From: Cyclobacteriaceae bacterium
GTDB lineage: Bacteria > Bacteroidota > Bacteroidia > Cytophagales > Cyclobacteriaceae
Reading direction: 5' to 3'
Length of the DNA stretch: 64,000 nt
Assembly: GCA_016787755.1 (NCBI GenBank)
Contig: JAEUUA010000004.1
Location: forward strand, 186,001 to 250,000
The notes below the pieces were generated by a model. The model searched no databases. It saw only the letters and a list, made by a program, of their open reading frames with translations, and was not told where the DNA came from. The position numbers and the translations under genes are program-made. Shown here piece by piece: positions 16,028 to 24,913 of the stretch; within the stretch, counting starts at the first letter, position 1, and each line of letters begins with the position of its first letter.

Positions 16028-19000
16028 TTATTGTATTTCGTATTCTAATGAGTCCAACACAAAGGTAGGTGAATTTGTTCCAATTTCTTCTTTTTCTGAG
16101 GACTGAGGTTTGCTCACAGATTCAGTCAACCAGCGGGTCTCAAATTTGTCAGTGAGCACACCAACCTCCGCCACTTTTCTTAGTTCCCGAATAAATTCAT
16201 TGTTGACTTTAATTCGGCATTCTCTGGATAATAATTCGGTTTGTATTCCTTCCCCTTCATCACGTAGGTAGAATGTAAGATTTGAAGTACCTTTATTTTT
16301 CTTGCAAAGTTTGCCGAGTTTATCAACCAGAGTGGATGATACTGTATCAACGGATAGGCGTATGGCTAACCCTTGAACACGTTTAGAGGCCAATTCATTT
16401 AACAAATCAATATTTCTGATTTTGAATTCCAAGCTTTGATCTCCCCACGCTTTGCGAACTACAGCACCTTCCACAAAAAGGAATAATCCGGGCATCAGGA
16501 AGGATTTGAATTTAAGGTATTCATCGCTCCATAGCATGAACTCAAACTTTCCACTATAATCTTCCATCACCAACTTCCCGAAAGGGCGACCTGTTTTGGT
16601 CATGCGATGTTCAACACTGGAAACAATCCCTCCAAGTTTACATTCTTTTCCTTCCAGCGCATCAAAGTCGGTGAGCGTTGTGAGGGCAGTTGTACAAAAC
16701 GTATCCATCTCAAACTTGAAATTGTCGAGCGGATGACCAGAGATGTAAACACCTACTACTTCTTTTTCGAAGTGTAATTTTTCAATCTCACTAAAAGGCT
16801 CCAGCGGGTCTATTTTAGGAGCTGGCATTTGAGTACCTGTGGATTCACCGAATAAACTCGCTTGTGCACTTTGTTCTTCCTGGTGCATTTTGCTGGAATA
16901 GCGAATCACTTTTTCGGTAAGCGAAAGGTCACCATCTTTTGCGGTCATGTATTGCCTGCGGTGATATTCAGTAAAGCAATCGAACGCTCCGGAAAGAGCA
17001 AGACATTCAAATGTCTTTTTATTGATAGCTTTTTGACTTAATCTTTTGGCAAAATCGAAAATATCCTTGTAAGGTCCATGAGCTTCGCGCTCAACTATAA
17101 TAGATTCTACGGCAGCTTCACCAGCACCTTTTATGGCACCCAAGCCAAATCGTATTTGCCCCTGATTGTTTACTTCAAAATGAACTCCCGATTCATTCAC
17201 ATGCGGACCCAATACTTCAATCCCTTGCTTTCGGCAATCTTCAATAAAATAAGTTACGTTATCTAAATTGTTTTGTGAATGCGTAAGAATGGCTGCCATG
17301 TAATCAGCAGGATAATTTGCTTTAAGGTAAGCGGTTTGATAGGCTACTAAGGAATAGCAGGTAGAGTGAGACTTGTTGAATGCATATTGAGCAAACGCTT
17401 CCCAGTCTTTCCATACTTTTTCTGCCACTCGTTCATCATGGCCATTGGTTTTACAACCTGTAATGAACTTGTCTTTCATTTTATCCAACACCTCTTTCTG
17501 CTTTTTACCCATCGCTTTACGAAGTACATCGGCATCCCCTTTCGAAAAGTTGGCAAGTTTTTGCGAAAGTAACATCACCTGCTCCTGATATACGGTAATA
17601 CCATAGGTGTCTTTTAGATATTCCTCCATTTCCGGGAGGTCATATTTAATTGGCTCGCGACCATTCTTTCGCGCAATGAAAGCAGGGATATATTCCATCG
17701 GGCCTGGTCTGTACAAGGCGTTCATGGCAATGAGATCTTCAAATTTGTCAGGTTTCAGACTTCGCAAATAGTTTTGCATGCCGTCCGATTCAAACTGAAA
17801 TGTTCCTGTTGTGTCTCCGCGTTGATAAAGTTGGTAGGTGGTTAAATCATCTAAAGGAATTTTATCGATGTCGATTTCAACCCCTTTTCGCTTTTTAATA
17901 TTTCTGATGGCGGTCTTAATGATAGAAAGTGTTGTAAGACCCAAAAAGTCCATCTTCAACATGCCTGCACTTTCTACCACACTGTTATCAAACTGCGTTA
18001 CCAGCATATCCGAATCTCGTGCGGTGGAAACCGGAACTAGTTTGGTTAATTCATCAGGGGTGATGATTACACCACAGGCATGTGTTCCCGTATTTCGAAG
18101 TGATCCCTCCAGCACAATGGCTTGCTTAATTACCTGCGCTTTTAGATCGCTGCCTTTTTTTATTTCGCTTAACTCTTTTACTTCTTCAAAGGCTTTTGCG
18201 AGCGTAGTGCCAGGTCTTTCTGGAATCATCTTGGCCATACTATTTGCTTCTGCCAAAGGCAATTCCATTACGCGTGCACAATCACGAATGGATGACTTGG
18301 CAGCCATGGTTCCGTACGTAATTATTTGTGCTACCTGACTATGCCCATATTTTTCAATTACATATCGAAGTACTTTATCACGTCCTTCATCATCGAAGTC
18401 TATATCAATATCGGGAAGCGAGACTCGATCAGGATTTAGGAAACGCTCGAATAGTAAATCATAGGCAATTGGATCCACATTTGTAATTCCAGTACAATAA
18501 GCAACTGCAGAACCGGCCGCGGAACCCCGACCTGGGCCTACGGAAACTCCCATCTCACGTGCTTTCCCCGTAAAATCTTGTACGATCAAGAAATATCCTG
18601 GATAACCGGTATGCCTAATCGTTTCTAATTCAAAATCAAGACGCTCTCTGATTTCTTTTGTTATGTTCGGATAACGTTTTTTTGCACCTTCATAGGTTAG
18701 GTGTTTCAAATAATCATCTTCCGTTGAAAAATCCAGTGGGATTTCGAATTTTGGAAGCATGACATTCTGCTTCAATTCGTAGGTCTCAATCTTGCCAATA
18801 ATCTCGCTTACCGTTTCAATGGCCTCTGGTAAATCAGAGAAGAGTGATTTCATTTCCTCCTGTGATTTGAAATAAAAATTACTATTCGGTAATCCGTATC
18901 GGGTTCCACGTCCGGAACCAATCGGGGTAGATTGAAACTCGCCTTCTTTAATGCAAAGTAAAACATCGTGCGCATTTGATTCGTCCTTTTCAATATAGAA

Positions 19001-20332
19001 GCACTCGTTGGCGGCAAAATATTTGACATTATATTTTTCTGCAAACTTAAGGAGTGTTTCATTTACACGATCTTCTTCACGGGTATCATGGCGATTCAAT
19101 TCAATGTAGAAGTCGGCTCCAAACAATTGGTACCACCAGACGAACACCTCTTCAGCTTGCTTTTCACCAACATGCAGGATCAAGTAAGGAATTTCGCTGG
19201 TCAGTGCCCCAGTAGTTGCAATTAAACCCTCCTTATGTTGTTTAATGAGTTCTTTATCAATGCGTGGATAAATTCCGTAAAGGCCTTCGATAAACCCCAA
19301 TGAACTAAGTTTGGCTAAGTTTTGGTAACCAGTTTTATTCTTGGCAAGAAGTACCTGATTAAACCGCTTGTCGGGATTGTCCTTTGTGAATTTCAGTTTT
19401 TTTCGTTCATCCGAAATGTACACCTCACATCCAACGATCGGTTTAATAGAATGTTTAAGCGCTTCACTCACAAACTTGAAAGCCCCATACATATTACCAA
19501 GATCGGTAAGTGCCACCGCTGGCATGTTCTGCGATTTTGCCTTGGCGATAATGTCATTTACATTAGGTACCGCCTGGAGAACCGAAAACTGAGAATGAAG
19601 ATGGAGATGACAGAATGGTTTATCGACTAACTCCTTACTAAAGGAACTAGTTGTATATTCTGCACCCTTATTCTTTTCCCGCTTTACAGAGTTTCCGGAT
19701 TCCAGATTCGGTTCATCGTATTCAATTTCTTCGACAGGTGTTGCATCGAATGGCTTCGTTATTTTTTTGGTGATGAGCCCAAAGAAAGATCGTGCAGTAG
19801 CAGCTACATCGTAGGAAGCGTCATGCGCATCTTCAAAAGGGTAGCCAAAAAGTATTTGGTGTAGCTCAGTGAGTCGTGGCATTTTGAGCCGACCGCCAAT
19901 TCCACCAGTTAATTGGCAAAATTCAGTGGCCGCAATGCCGGTATCTAATTTTTGCAGGGAAAGAAAATGATCGGCATCTAGTTGCTGGCGAATAAATTCA
20001 GCACCAATAATATTGATATCAAACTCGATATTATGGCCAATCAGAAGTTTGGCGCTGGCAAGGTCTTTATTAAAAATATTCAGAACTTTAAGAAGGTCAT
20101 GTCCTTCCTCCAGCGCTCTTTTGGTTGAAATCCCGTGAACCTGCTCTGATTTAAATGGAATATCAAATCCATCTGGTTTTATTAAAAAGTTGTGTTGCGA
20201 TAAGAGCTTACCGGTGTTGTTATGAAGTTGCCAGGCAATTTGAACAAGCCTTGGCCAGTTGTTGAGGTCAGTAATGGGGGCAGTCTTATTGTGCGGAAGC
20301 CCAGTGGTTTCCGTATCGAAAATCAAATACAT
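16028..20332 (-). CDS. dnaE: DNA polymerase III alpha subunit with N-terminal DEDDh proofreading exonuclease domain
   Basis: A 1434-residue replicative polymerase. Residues 1 to about 185 form a DnaQ-like 3'-5' exonuclease with all five DEDDh residues visible: D6 and E8 in DTETTG, D105 in GHNIEFD, and H170 and D175 in HDASYD. After a polar linker (about 195-235) the PHP domain starts at HLHLHSQFS (242-250). The polymerase catalytic aspartates are in PDIDIDFDDEGRD near residue 640. The helix-hairpin-helix region and an OB-fold domain (LGGIVSSVEHRMTKTGRPFG) complete the DnaE order. Polymerase and proofreading activity therefore appear to sit on one chain. Typical DnaE proteins are about 1160 residues. 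I read this as a fusion of epsilon-type exonuclease to DnaE; it is not PolC, where the exonuclease is inserted within the PHP domain. Confidence 0.95.
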   Translation of the reverse strand: MYLIFDTETTGLPHNKTAPITDLNNWPRLVQIAWQLHNNTGKLLSQHNFLIKPDGFDIPFKSEQVHGISTKRALEEGHDLLKVLNIFNKDLASAKLLIGHNIEFDINIIGAEFIRQQLDADHFLSLQKLDTGIAATEFCQLTGGIGGRLKMPRLTELHQILFGYPFEDAHDASYDVAATARSFFGLITKKITKPFDATPVEEIEYDEPNLESGNSVKREKNKGAEYTTSSFSKELVDKPFCHLHLHSQFSVLQAVPNVNDIIAKAKSQNMPAVALTDLGNMYGAFKFVSEALKHSIKPIVGCEVYISDERKKLKFTKDNPDKRFNQVLLAKNKTGYQNLAKLSSLGFIEGLYGIYPRIDKELIKQHKEGLIATTGALTSEIPYLILHVGEKQAEEVFVWWYQLFGADFYIELNRHDTREEDRVNETLLKFAEKYNVKYFAANECFYIEKDESNAHDVLLCIKEGEFQSTPIGSGRGTRYGLPNSNFYFKSQEEMKSLFSDLPEAIETVSEIIGKIETYELKQNVMLPKFEIPLDFSTEDDYLKHLTYEGAKKRYPNITKEIRERLDFELETIRHTGYPGYFLIVQDFTGKAREMGVSVGPGRGSAAGSAVAYCTGITNVDPIAYDLLFERFLNPDRVSLPDIDIDFDDEGRDKVLRYVIEKYGHSQVAQIITYGTMAAKSSIRDCARVMELPLAEANSMAKMIPERPGTTLAKAFEEVKELSEIKKGSDLKAQVIKQAIVLEGSLRNTGTHACGVIITPDELTKLVPVSTARDSDMLVTQFDNSVVESAGMLKMDFLGLTTLSIIKTAIRNIKKRKGVEIDIDKIPLDDLTTYQLYQRGDTTGTFQFESDGMQNYLRSLKPDKFEDLIAMNALYRPGPMEYIPAFIARKNGREPIKYDLPEMEEYLKDTYGITVYQEQVMLLSQKLANFSKGDADVLRKAMGKKQKEVLDKMKDKFITGCKTNGHDERVAEKVWKDWEAFAQYAFNKSHSTCYSLVAYQTAYLKANYPADYMAAILTHSQNNLDNVTYFIEDCRKQGIEVLGPHVNESGVHFEVNNQGQIRFGLGAIKGAGEAAVESIIVEREAHGPYKDIFDFAKRLSQKAINKKTFECLALSGAFDCFTEYHRRQYMTAKDGDLSLTEKVIRYSSKMHQEEQSAQASLFGESTGTQMPAPKIDPLEPFSEIEKLHFEKEVVGVYISGHPLDNFKFEMDTFCTTALTTLTDFDALEGKECKLGGIVSSVEHRMTKTGRPFGKLVMEDYSGKFEFMLWSDEYLKFKSFLMPGLFLFVEGAVVRKAWGDQSLEFKIRNIDLLNELASKRVQGLAIRLSVDTVSSTLVDKLGKLCKKNKGTSNLTFYLRDEGEGIQTELLSRECRIKVNNEFIRELRKVAEVGVLTDKFETRWLTESVSKPQSSEKEEIGTNSPTFVLDSLEYEIQ

Positions 20333-20522
20333 GTAAAAAGATCAATCAGTGGTTGACGGTAAATTTAAGGCTATTACCGAAGCAACCCAACCATCCCATT
20401 ATGGGAAGATAATCAACAATCCGGTATGGATTCACAAGTGGGCTACCTGTAATTTACTGATTATCAAATTACTAATTAAATGGATCGTGATTTGGAAATA
20501 ACCATCCTATAATTAACCAACC
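20333..20522. other. Intergenic region between dnaE and a small membrane ORF
   Basis: A divergent region upstream of dnaE and of a candidate 36-codon ORF. It holds a perfect TCCCAT-T-ATGGGA palindrome (20394-20406). I see no RNA gene, riboswitch signature or clear TAnnTTTG promoter box here. Confidence 0.4.
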
Positions 20523-20633
20523 ATGAAAAACTTGTTGAAAAAATTAATTGCTGTAGTATCACGCGAATGGTTCTTGATAACCATGATACTCGTAATTTCT
20601 TTGCTACTCGTTTTATTCAGTCAATTCAATTAG
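20523..20633 (+). CDS. Candidate 36-residue single-pass membrane protein
   Basis: ATG at 20523 opens 36 codons ending at TAG (20631-20633). The product starts MKNLLKKLIAVVSREW and continues with an uninterrupted hydrophobic stretch (FLITMILVISLLLVLF), then SQFN. The basic N-terminus plus a single membrane helix is typical of bacterial small membrane proteins. It lies 200 bases before sdhC on the same strand and could belong to the leader of that operon or be independent. No homologue is known to me, and translation is unproven. Confidence 0.45.
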   Translation: MKNLLKKLIAVVSREWFLITMILVISLLLVLFSQFN

Positions 20634-20684
20634 GATACCTGGCAGTTCAACCAATCTTGAAGCAGTTTAAAATCTACCAATCAA

Positions 20685-20715
20685 TTGTTTGGTATGGCTT
20701 TGAGAAGTATTTTTG
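20685..20715 (+). promoter_or_regulatory. Candidate Bacteroidota-type promoter for sdhCAB
   Basis: TATTTTTG (20708-20715) fits the Bacteroidota minus-7 consensus TAnnTTTG exactly. A TTG at 20685-20687 lies 20 bases upstream, in the expected minus-33 position. Transcription would begin near 20722, about 110 bases before sdhC. Confidence 0.45.
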
Positions 20716-20746
20716 ATTCTGTTCAACAATATACTCAACCTAAACT

Positions 20747-20836
20747 ATGAAATGGCCGTTGGCAAAACTTGCTCTTATTAGGAATACTAATTCGGCCATT
20801 CCATGTGACCTAAAAAAAATAAACATTAACACATGA
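20747..20836 (+). CDS. Candidate 29-codon leader ORF overlapping the sdhC start
   Basis: ATG at 20747 opens 29 codons (MKWPLAKLALIRNTNS and so on) ending in a TGA (20834-20836) that overlaps the sdhC ATG (20833) as ATGA. It begins about 25 bases after the predicted transcription start. The geometry fits a translationally coupled leader peptide, but a frame this short can occur by chance. Confidence 0.3.
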   Translation: MKWPLAKLALIRNTNSAIPCDLKKININT

Positions 20837-21507
20837 AATGGTTTCTTGATCTTTTTTCAAGTTCGCTTGGAAGAAAAATTGTAATGGCCTTAACGGGAAT
20901 TTTCCTGATTCTATTTTTGGCCGTTCACCTAACGGGTAACTTGCAGTTGCTTAAAGATGATGGTGGTAAAGCCTTCAATACCTATGCAGAGTTCATGGGC
21001 AATAATCCCTTGATTCAAATTATCTCGAAAGGAAACTTTGCATTTATTATCATACACATAGTTTGGGCGTTGATGCTTACCATCCGCAACAGGGCGGCTC
21101 GAGGCTCGGTGGGGTATTCACAACCTAATAAAAAATCGATTTGGGCATCGCGTAACATGGGTATCTTAGGAACAATTATTTTAGTATTCCTGGTAATGCA
21201 TATCCGTCATTTCTATGCCGAGGCTCATTTTGGAAGCTTACCTACTCAAATGTATGATGGCCACGAGGCAAAAGATTTGTATGGCCAGGTTGTTTTCTGG
21301 TTTCAAAAAGATTGGTATGTGGCGCTTTATGTGTTTAGCATGATTGCGCTAGGTTTTCACTTGTGGCATGGCTTTGCAAGTGCTTTTCAAACGCTTGGCT
21401 TAAACCATCTTAAGTACAATCCTGTTATTAATTTCGTGGGGAAAGCGTACGCAATACTTGTACCCGCTGGGTTTGCATTAATTCCTATATGGATGTTTTT
21501 TGCTTAA
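20833..21507 (+). CDS. sdhC: Succinate dehydrogenase/fumarate reductase cytochrome b subunit
   Basis: A 224-residue membrane protein with about five hydrophobic segments. It carries scattered histidines suited to heme b ligation (AVHLTGN, FIIIHIVWAL, FLVMHIRHFY, GFHLWHGF). This single-subunit cytochrome b is the Bacteroidota-type anchor replacing separate SdhC and SdhD. It passes electrons between the SdhAB head and menaquinone in the inner membrane. sdhA follows after 40 bases. The start at 20833 overlaps a candidate leader ORF. Confidence 0.95.
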   Translation: MKWFLDLFSSSLGRKIVMALTGIFLILFLAVHLTGNLQLLKDDGGKAFNTYAEFMGNNPLIQIISKGNFAFIIIHIVWALMLTIRNRAARGSVGYSQPNKKSIWASRNMGILGTIILVFLVMHIRHFYAEAHFGSLPTQMYDGHEAKDLYGQVVFWFQKDWYVALYVFSMIALGFHLWHGFASAFQTLGLNHLKYNPVINFVGKAYAILVPAGFALIPIWMFFA

Positions 21508-21547
21508 TCTATTTAGAAGAAATTGTAAAAAATCTTAATCAAAGATT

Positions 21548-23470
21548 ATGAAGCTCGATTCAAAAGTTCCGGAAGGGGAACTATCGCAGAAGTGGACAAA
21601 ACATAAATTCAATCTTAAATTGGTAAACCCAGCCAATAAAAGAAAGTACGAAGTAATTGTTGTGGGTACCGGGTTAGCGGGTGCATCCGCAGCAGCGTCT
21701 CTGGCTGAGCTAGGCTATAATGTTAAGTCATTTTGTTTTCAGGATAGTCCACGCAGGGCTCATAGTATTGCTGCTCAAGGTGGTATCAATGCTGCAAAAA
21801 ATTATCAAAATGATGGCGATAGTGTTTTCAGACTTTTCTATGATACCGTAAAGGGGGGTGACTATCGGTCACGTGAAGCTAATGTTCACAGATTGGCAGA
21901 ATCAAGTGTCAGCATTATCGATCAATGCGTTGCCCAGGGAGTTCCTTTTGCCAGGGAGTATGGTGGTCTGTTGGCAAATCGTTCTTTTGGTGGAGCACAA
22001 GTATCAAGAACATTTTATGCCCGGGGTCAAACAGGTCAGCAATTATTATTGGGAGCCTATGGTGCCCTTAACCGCCAGATTGCCAACGGAAAGGTGAAGA
22101 TGTACAATCGAAGTGAGATGTTGGACCTTGTTGTGGTTGATGGAAAAGCAAGAGGAATAGTTACCCGGGATCTGATCACGGGGAAAATTGAGGCCCACAG
22201 TGCACATGCGGTATTGTTATGTACGGGCGGATATGGAAACGTTTTTTTTCTATCCACAAATGCAAAAGGATCGAACGTAACAGCAGCGTGGCGTGCGCAT
22301 AAAAAAGGTGCCTTTTTTGGCAATCCCTGTTTCACGCAAATTCACCCAACCTGTATTCCCGTTTCTGGCGATCATCAGTCTAAGCTTACACTGATGTCTG
22401 AGTCACTTAGGAATGATGGCCGTGTTTGGGTTCCTAAAAAAGCAATGCCGGGTCTTAAGTCTAAGGAAGCCATGAGTCTGCCGGAATCTGAAAGAGACTA
22501 TTTCTTGGAAAGAAAATATCCTTCTTTTGGAAATCTGGTGCCTCGCGATGTTGCCTCGCGAAATGCAAAACAAGTATGTGATGAAGGGCGGGGTGTTGGC
22601 TCTGGCTTAGCGGTGTTTCTTGATTTTACCGATGCAATTAAACGCGATGGAGAAGACCAGATTCGCGCCAAGTATGGTAACCTGTTTGATATGTATCAAC
22701 AGATTACCGGTGAAAATCCTTACAAAGGACCAATGATGATTTATCCGGCAGTCCACTACACAATGGGTGGCTTGTGGGTGGATTATAATTTGATGACGAC
22801 TGTACCTGGTTTGTATGCATTAGGTGAAGCCAATTTCTCTGATCATGGGGCAAATCGGTTGGGAGCCAGTGCATTGATGCAAGGCTTAGCCGATGGATAT
22901 TTTGTAATTCCATATACCATTGGAGATTACCTCGCTAACATTGGATGGAAAGATAAAATTGAAACGGATCACCCGGCCTTCCAAGAATCAATGGATGCAA
23001 TAAATGAGCGAGTAAAAAAACTGCTTAGCATCAAAGGCAAAAAGACAGTTGATGAATTTCATCGTACGCTAGGTCTTACCATGTGGGAATACTGTGGTAT
23101 GTCACGCACTGAAGTGGGTTTGAAAAAAGCAAAGAAAATAATTCAGGATTTGAAGACTGAATTTTGGACGAATGTAAATGTATTGGGCTCAGCCAATGAG
23201 TTGAATCAGGAATTAGAAAAAGCAGGCCGGGTAGCCGACTTTATTGAGTTAGGAGAGTTGATGGTGGATGATGCACTCAATCGTTCGGAATCTTGTGGAG
23301 GTCACTTCCGCGAAGAATCTCAAACACCAGAAGGTGAGGCCTTGCGAAAGGATGATGAGTTTGCCTATGTAGCCGCCTGGGAGTTTCGAGGCGAAAACCA
23401 ACCTGAAGAACTTCATAAAGAAGAATTGAAATTTGAAAATGTAAAACTTACTCAACGTAGCTATAAATAA
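21548..23470 (+). CDS. sdhA: Succinate dehydrogenase flavoprotein subunit
   Basis: A 640-residue flavoprotein. The FAD Rossmann motif [19 protein letters not shown] lies near residues 39-57. The covalent-FAD histidine is in [15 protein letters not shown]. The substrate-site region includes [12 protein letters not shown], and [18 protein letters not shown] near residue 435 is a hallmark of the family. It oxidises succinate to fumarate in the TCA cycle. It is cotranscribed with sdhC and sdhB, with one base between its stop and sdhB. Confidence 0.97.
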   Translation: MKLDSKVPEGELSQKWTKHKFNLKLVNPANKRKYEVIVVGTGLAGASAAASLAELGYNVKSFCFQDSPRRAHSIAAQGGINAAKNYQNDGDSVFRLFYDTVKGGDYRSREANVHRLAESSVSIIDQCVAQGVPFAREYGGLLANRSFGGAQVSRTFYARGQTGQQLLLGAYGALNRQIANGKVKMYNRSEMLDLVVVDGKARGIVTRDLITGKIEAHSAHAVLLCTGGYGNVFFLSTNAKGSNVTAAWRAHKKGAFFGNPCFTQIHPTCIPVSGDHQSKLTLMSESLRNDGRVWVPKKAMPGLKSKEAMSLPESERDYFLERKYPSFGNLVPRDVASRNAKQVCDEGRGVGSGLAVFLDFTDAIKRDGEDQIRAKYGNLFDMYQQITGENPYKGPMMIYPAVHYTMGGLWVDYNLMTTVPGLYALGEANFSDHGANRLGASALMQGLADGYFVIPYTIGDYLANIGWKDKIETDHPAFQESMDAINERVKKLLSIKGKKTVDEFHRTLGLTMWEYCGMSRTEVGLKKAKKIIQDLKTEFWTNVNVLGSANELNQELEKAGRVADFIELGELMVDDALNRSESCGGHFREESQTPEGEALRKDDEFAYVAAWEFRGENQPEELHKEELKFENVKLTQRSYK

Positions 23471-23471
23471 T

Positions 23472-24242
23472 ATGAAGATTACGTTAAAAGTCTGGAGACA
23501 GAAAGATCAAAAGAGCAAGGGAGCTTTTAAAACTTATCAGCATGATCATGTGTCGGAAGACATGTCATTTTTAGAAATGATTGATGTGTTGAATGAGGAG
23601 TTGATCAAAAAGAATGAAGACCCCATCGCTTTTGATCATGATTGCCGCGAAGGTATTTGTGGAATGTGTAGCTTGTATATCAATGGCCATCCTCACGGAC
23701 CAGTTCAAACAACTACATGTCAGCTTCACATGCGCTCGTTTAAAGATGGACAAACCATCACGGTGGAGCCTTGGCGTGCAAAGGCATTTCCGGTAGTTAA
23801 AGATTTAGTAGTGGACAGAGCTGCCTTTGATCGCATTCAACAGGCGGGTGGCTATATAAATGTGAACACCGGTGGTGTTCCTGATGCAAATGAAATTCCA
23901 ATTCCGAAGAAGAAGGCCGATGAAGCCTTTGATGCCGCTACCTGTATTGGGTGCGGGGCTTGCGTGGCAGCCTGTAAAAATGCATCGGCCATGTTGTTTG
24001 TGAGTGCAAAGATTTCGCAGTTTGCATTATTGCCTCAAGGTCAGGTTGAGCGCAAGGAAAGGGCAGAAAAAATGGTAGCCCAAATGGATGCCGAAGGGTT
24101 TGGGTCATGTACAAATACCTACGCATGCGAAGCGGAATGCCCTAAAGGAATTAAAGTGGCTAACATTGCACGAATGAACCGCGAATATTTAGGGGCCATG
24201 ATGACATCCTATGAGATTGAAACGGATGGTGGTGGCGATTGA
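23472..24242 (+). CDS. sdhB: Succinate dehydrogenase iron-sulfur subunit
   Basis: A 256-residue iron-sulfur protein. The [2Fe-2S] ligands are in [12 protein letters not shown] and the later TTTCQL. The C-terminal ferredoxin-like domain has [12 protein letters not shown] and [15 protein letters not shown], supplying ligands for the other clusters. It carries electrons from the SdhA flavin to the heme b subunit. A hairpin terminator follows 17 bases after the stop. Confidence 0.97.
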   Translation: MKITLKVWRQKDQKSKGAFKTYQHDHVSEDMSFLEMIDVLNEELIKKNEDPIAFDHDCREGICGMCSLYINGHPHGPVQTTTCQLHMRSFKDGQTITVEPWRAKAFPVVKDLVVDRAAFDRIQQAGGYINVNTGGVPDANEIPIPKKKADEAFDAATCIGCGACVAACKNASAMLFVSAKISQFALLPQGQVERKERAEKMVAQMDAEGFGSCTNTYACEAECPKGIKVANIARMNREYLGAMMTSYEIETDGGGD

Positions 24243-24258
24243 TCGACCACTTCAAAAT

Positions 24259-24289
24259 AAAAAACACCTGACAGCTACAGGTTTTTTTT
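24259..24289. terminator. Bidirectional intrinsic terminator after sdhB
   Basis: ACCTG (24266-24270) pairs with CAGGT (24278-24282) around a 7-base loop, flanked by A-rich sequence on the left and T8 on the right. It lies between convergent sdhB and the lipoprotein gene at 24308-24814. Confidence 0.75.
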
Positions 24290-24307
24290 ATACCTTATTA
24301 TTATTGG

Positions 24308-24814
24308 TTATTCATTTTTACAAACTCCAAAAGCTGCCCTTCCCGAGGAGGTAGCTTTCACTGCAGATGCACCAATGTTGCCACCCGCTAATATGATATC
24401 ACGCTCAGCACCCGTGTCAGAGAGATGCACCTTTATACAAGCTTCCAACTTCACCAACTCAGCATACGAGATTATAGTTTCATTTGCCAATTGAGTCAAT
24501 TTTGTTTCACTTATTCCAGTTGTTGAACTTACCGGACTTAACAATGCTGCCACATCAGCTCCAGAGGTAGTAATGTCTCCTAGATGCAAGTGTAAAGGTA
24601 ATTTAGCCTTTCCTGATGTTCCCGTAAGGGACACAAGTATTGTGGATGAGCCGTCTCTTCGCTCTTTAATGGTTGCTGAACCAGTTACAGCATATTGAGA
24701 CCCTGGCTGAAGGGCATAGGTAATTTCATTGCCTGTAAAATCACTTATGCTTTCACCTTCCTGACAGGAAATCCAAATCATTCCACACAACACGATCGCT
24801 AAACTCTTTTTCAT
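24308..24814 (-). CDS. CHRD-like lipoprotein, function unknown
   Basis: A 168-residue protein with a lipoprotein signal (MKKSLAIVLCGMIWISC). The mature part has a beta-rich pattern with a strand after strand layout: GSATIKERRDGSSTILVSL, LPLHLHLGD, then a long polar segment and ACIKVHLSDTG. A His-x-His strand (LHLHLGD) followed about 60 residues later by a KVHLSD strand resembles the CHRD fold, known from chordin and bacterial extracellular proteins. This is a pattern match by eye and is uncertain. It is transcribed convergently with sdhCAB and divergently from the LPP20-type gene. Confidence 0.7.
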   Translation of the reverse strand: MKKSLAIVLCGMIWISCQEGESISDFTGNEITYALQPGSQYAVTGSATIKERRDGSSTILVSLTGTSGKAKLPLHLHLGDITTSGADVAALLSPVSSTTGISETKLTQLANETIISYAELVKLEACIKVHLSDTGAERDIILAGGNIGASAVKATSSGRAAFGVCKNE

Positions 24815-24913
24815 ACCCTGAGAATTTGATAATAAAGATATAAAATTTGATTGAAAGTTAGATTTTTGCTCTTGGTTTTGACTTTTGATTCACAACGGAT
24901 CCTTTGAATTGGC

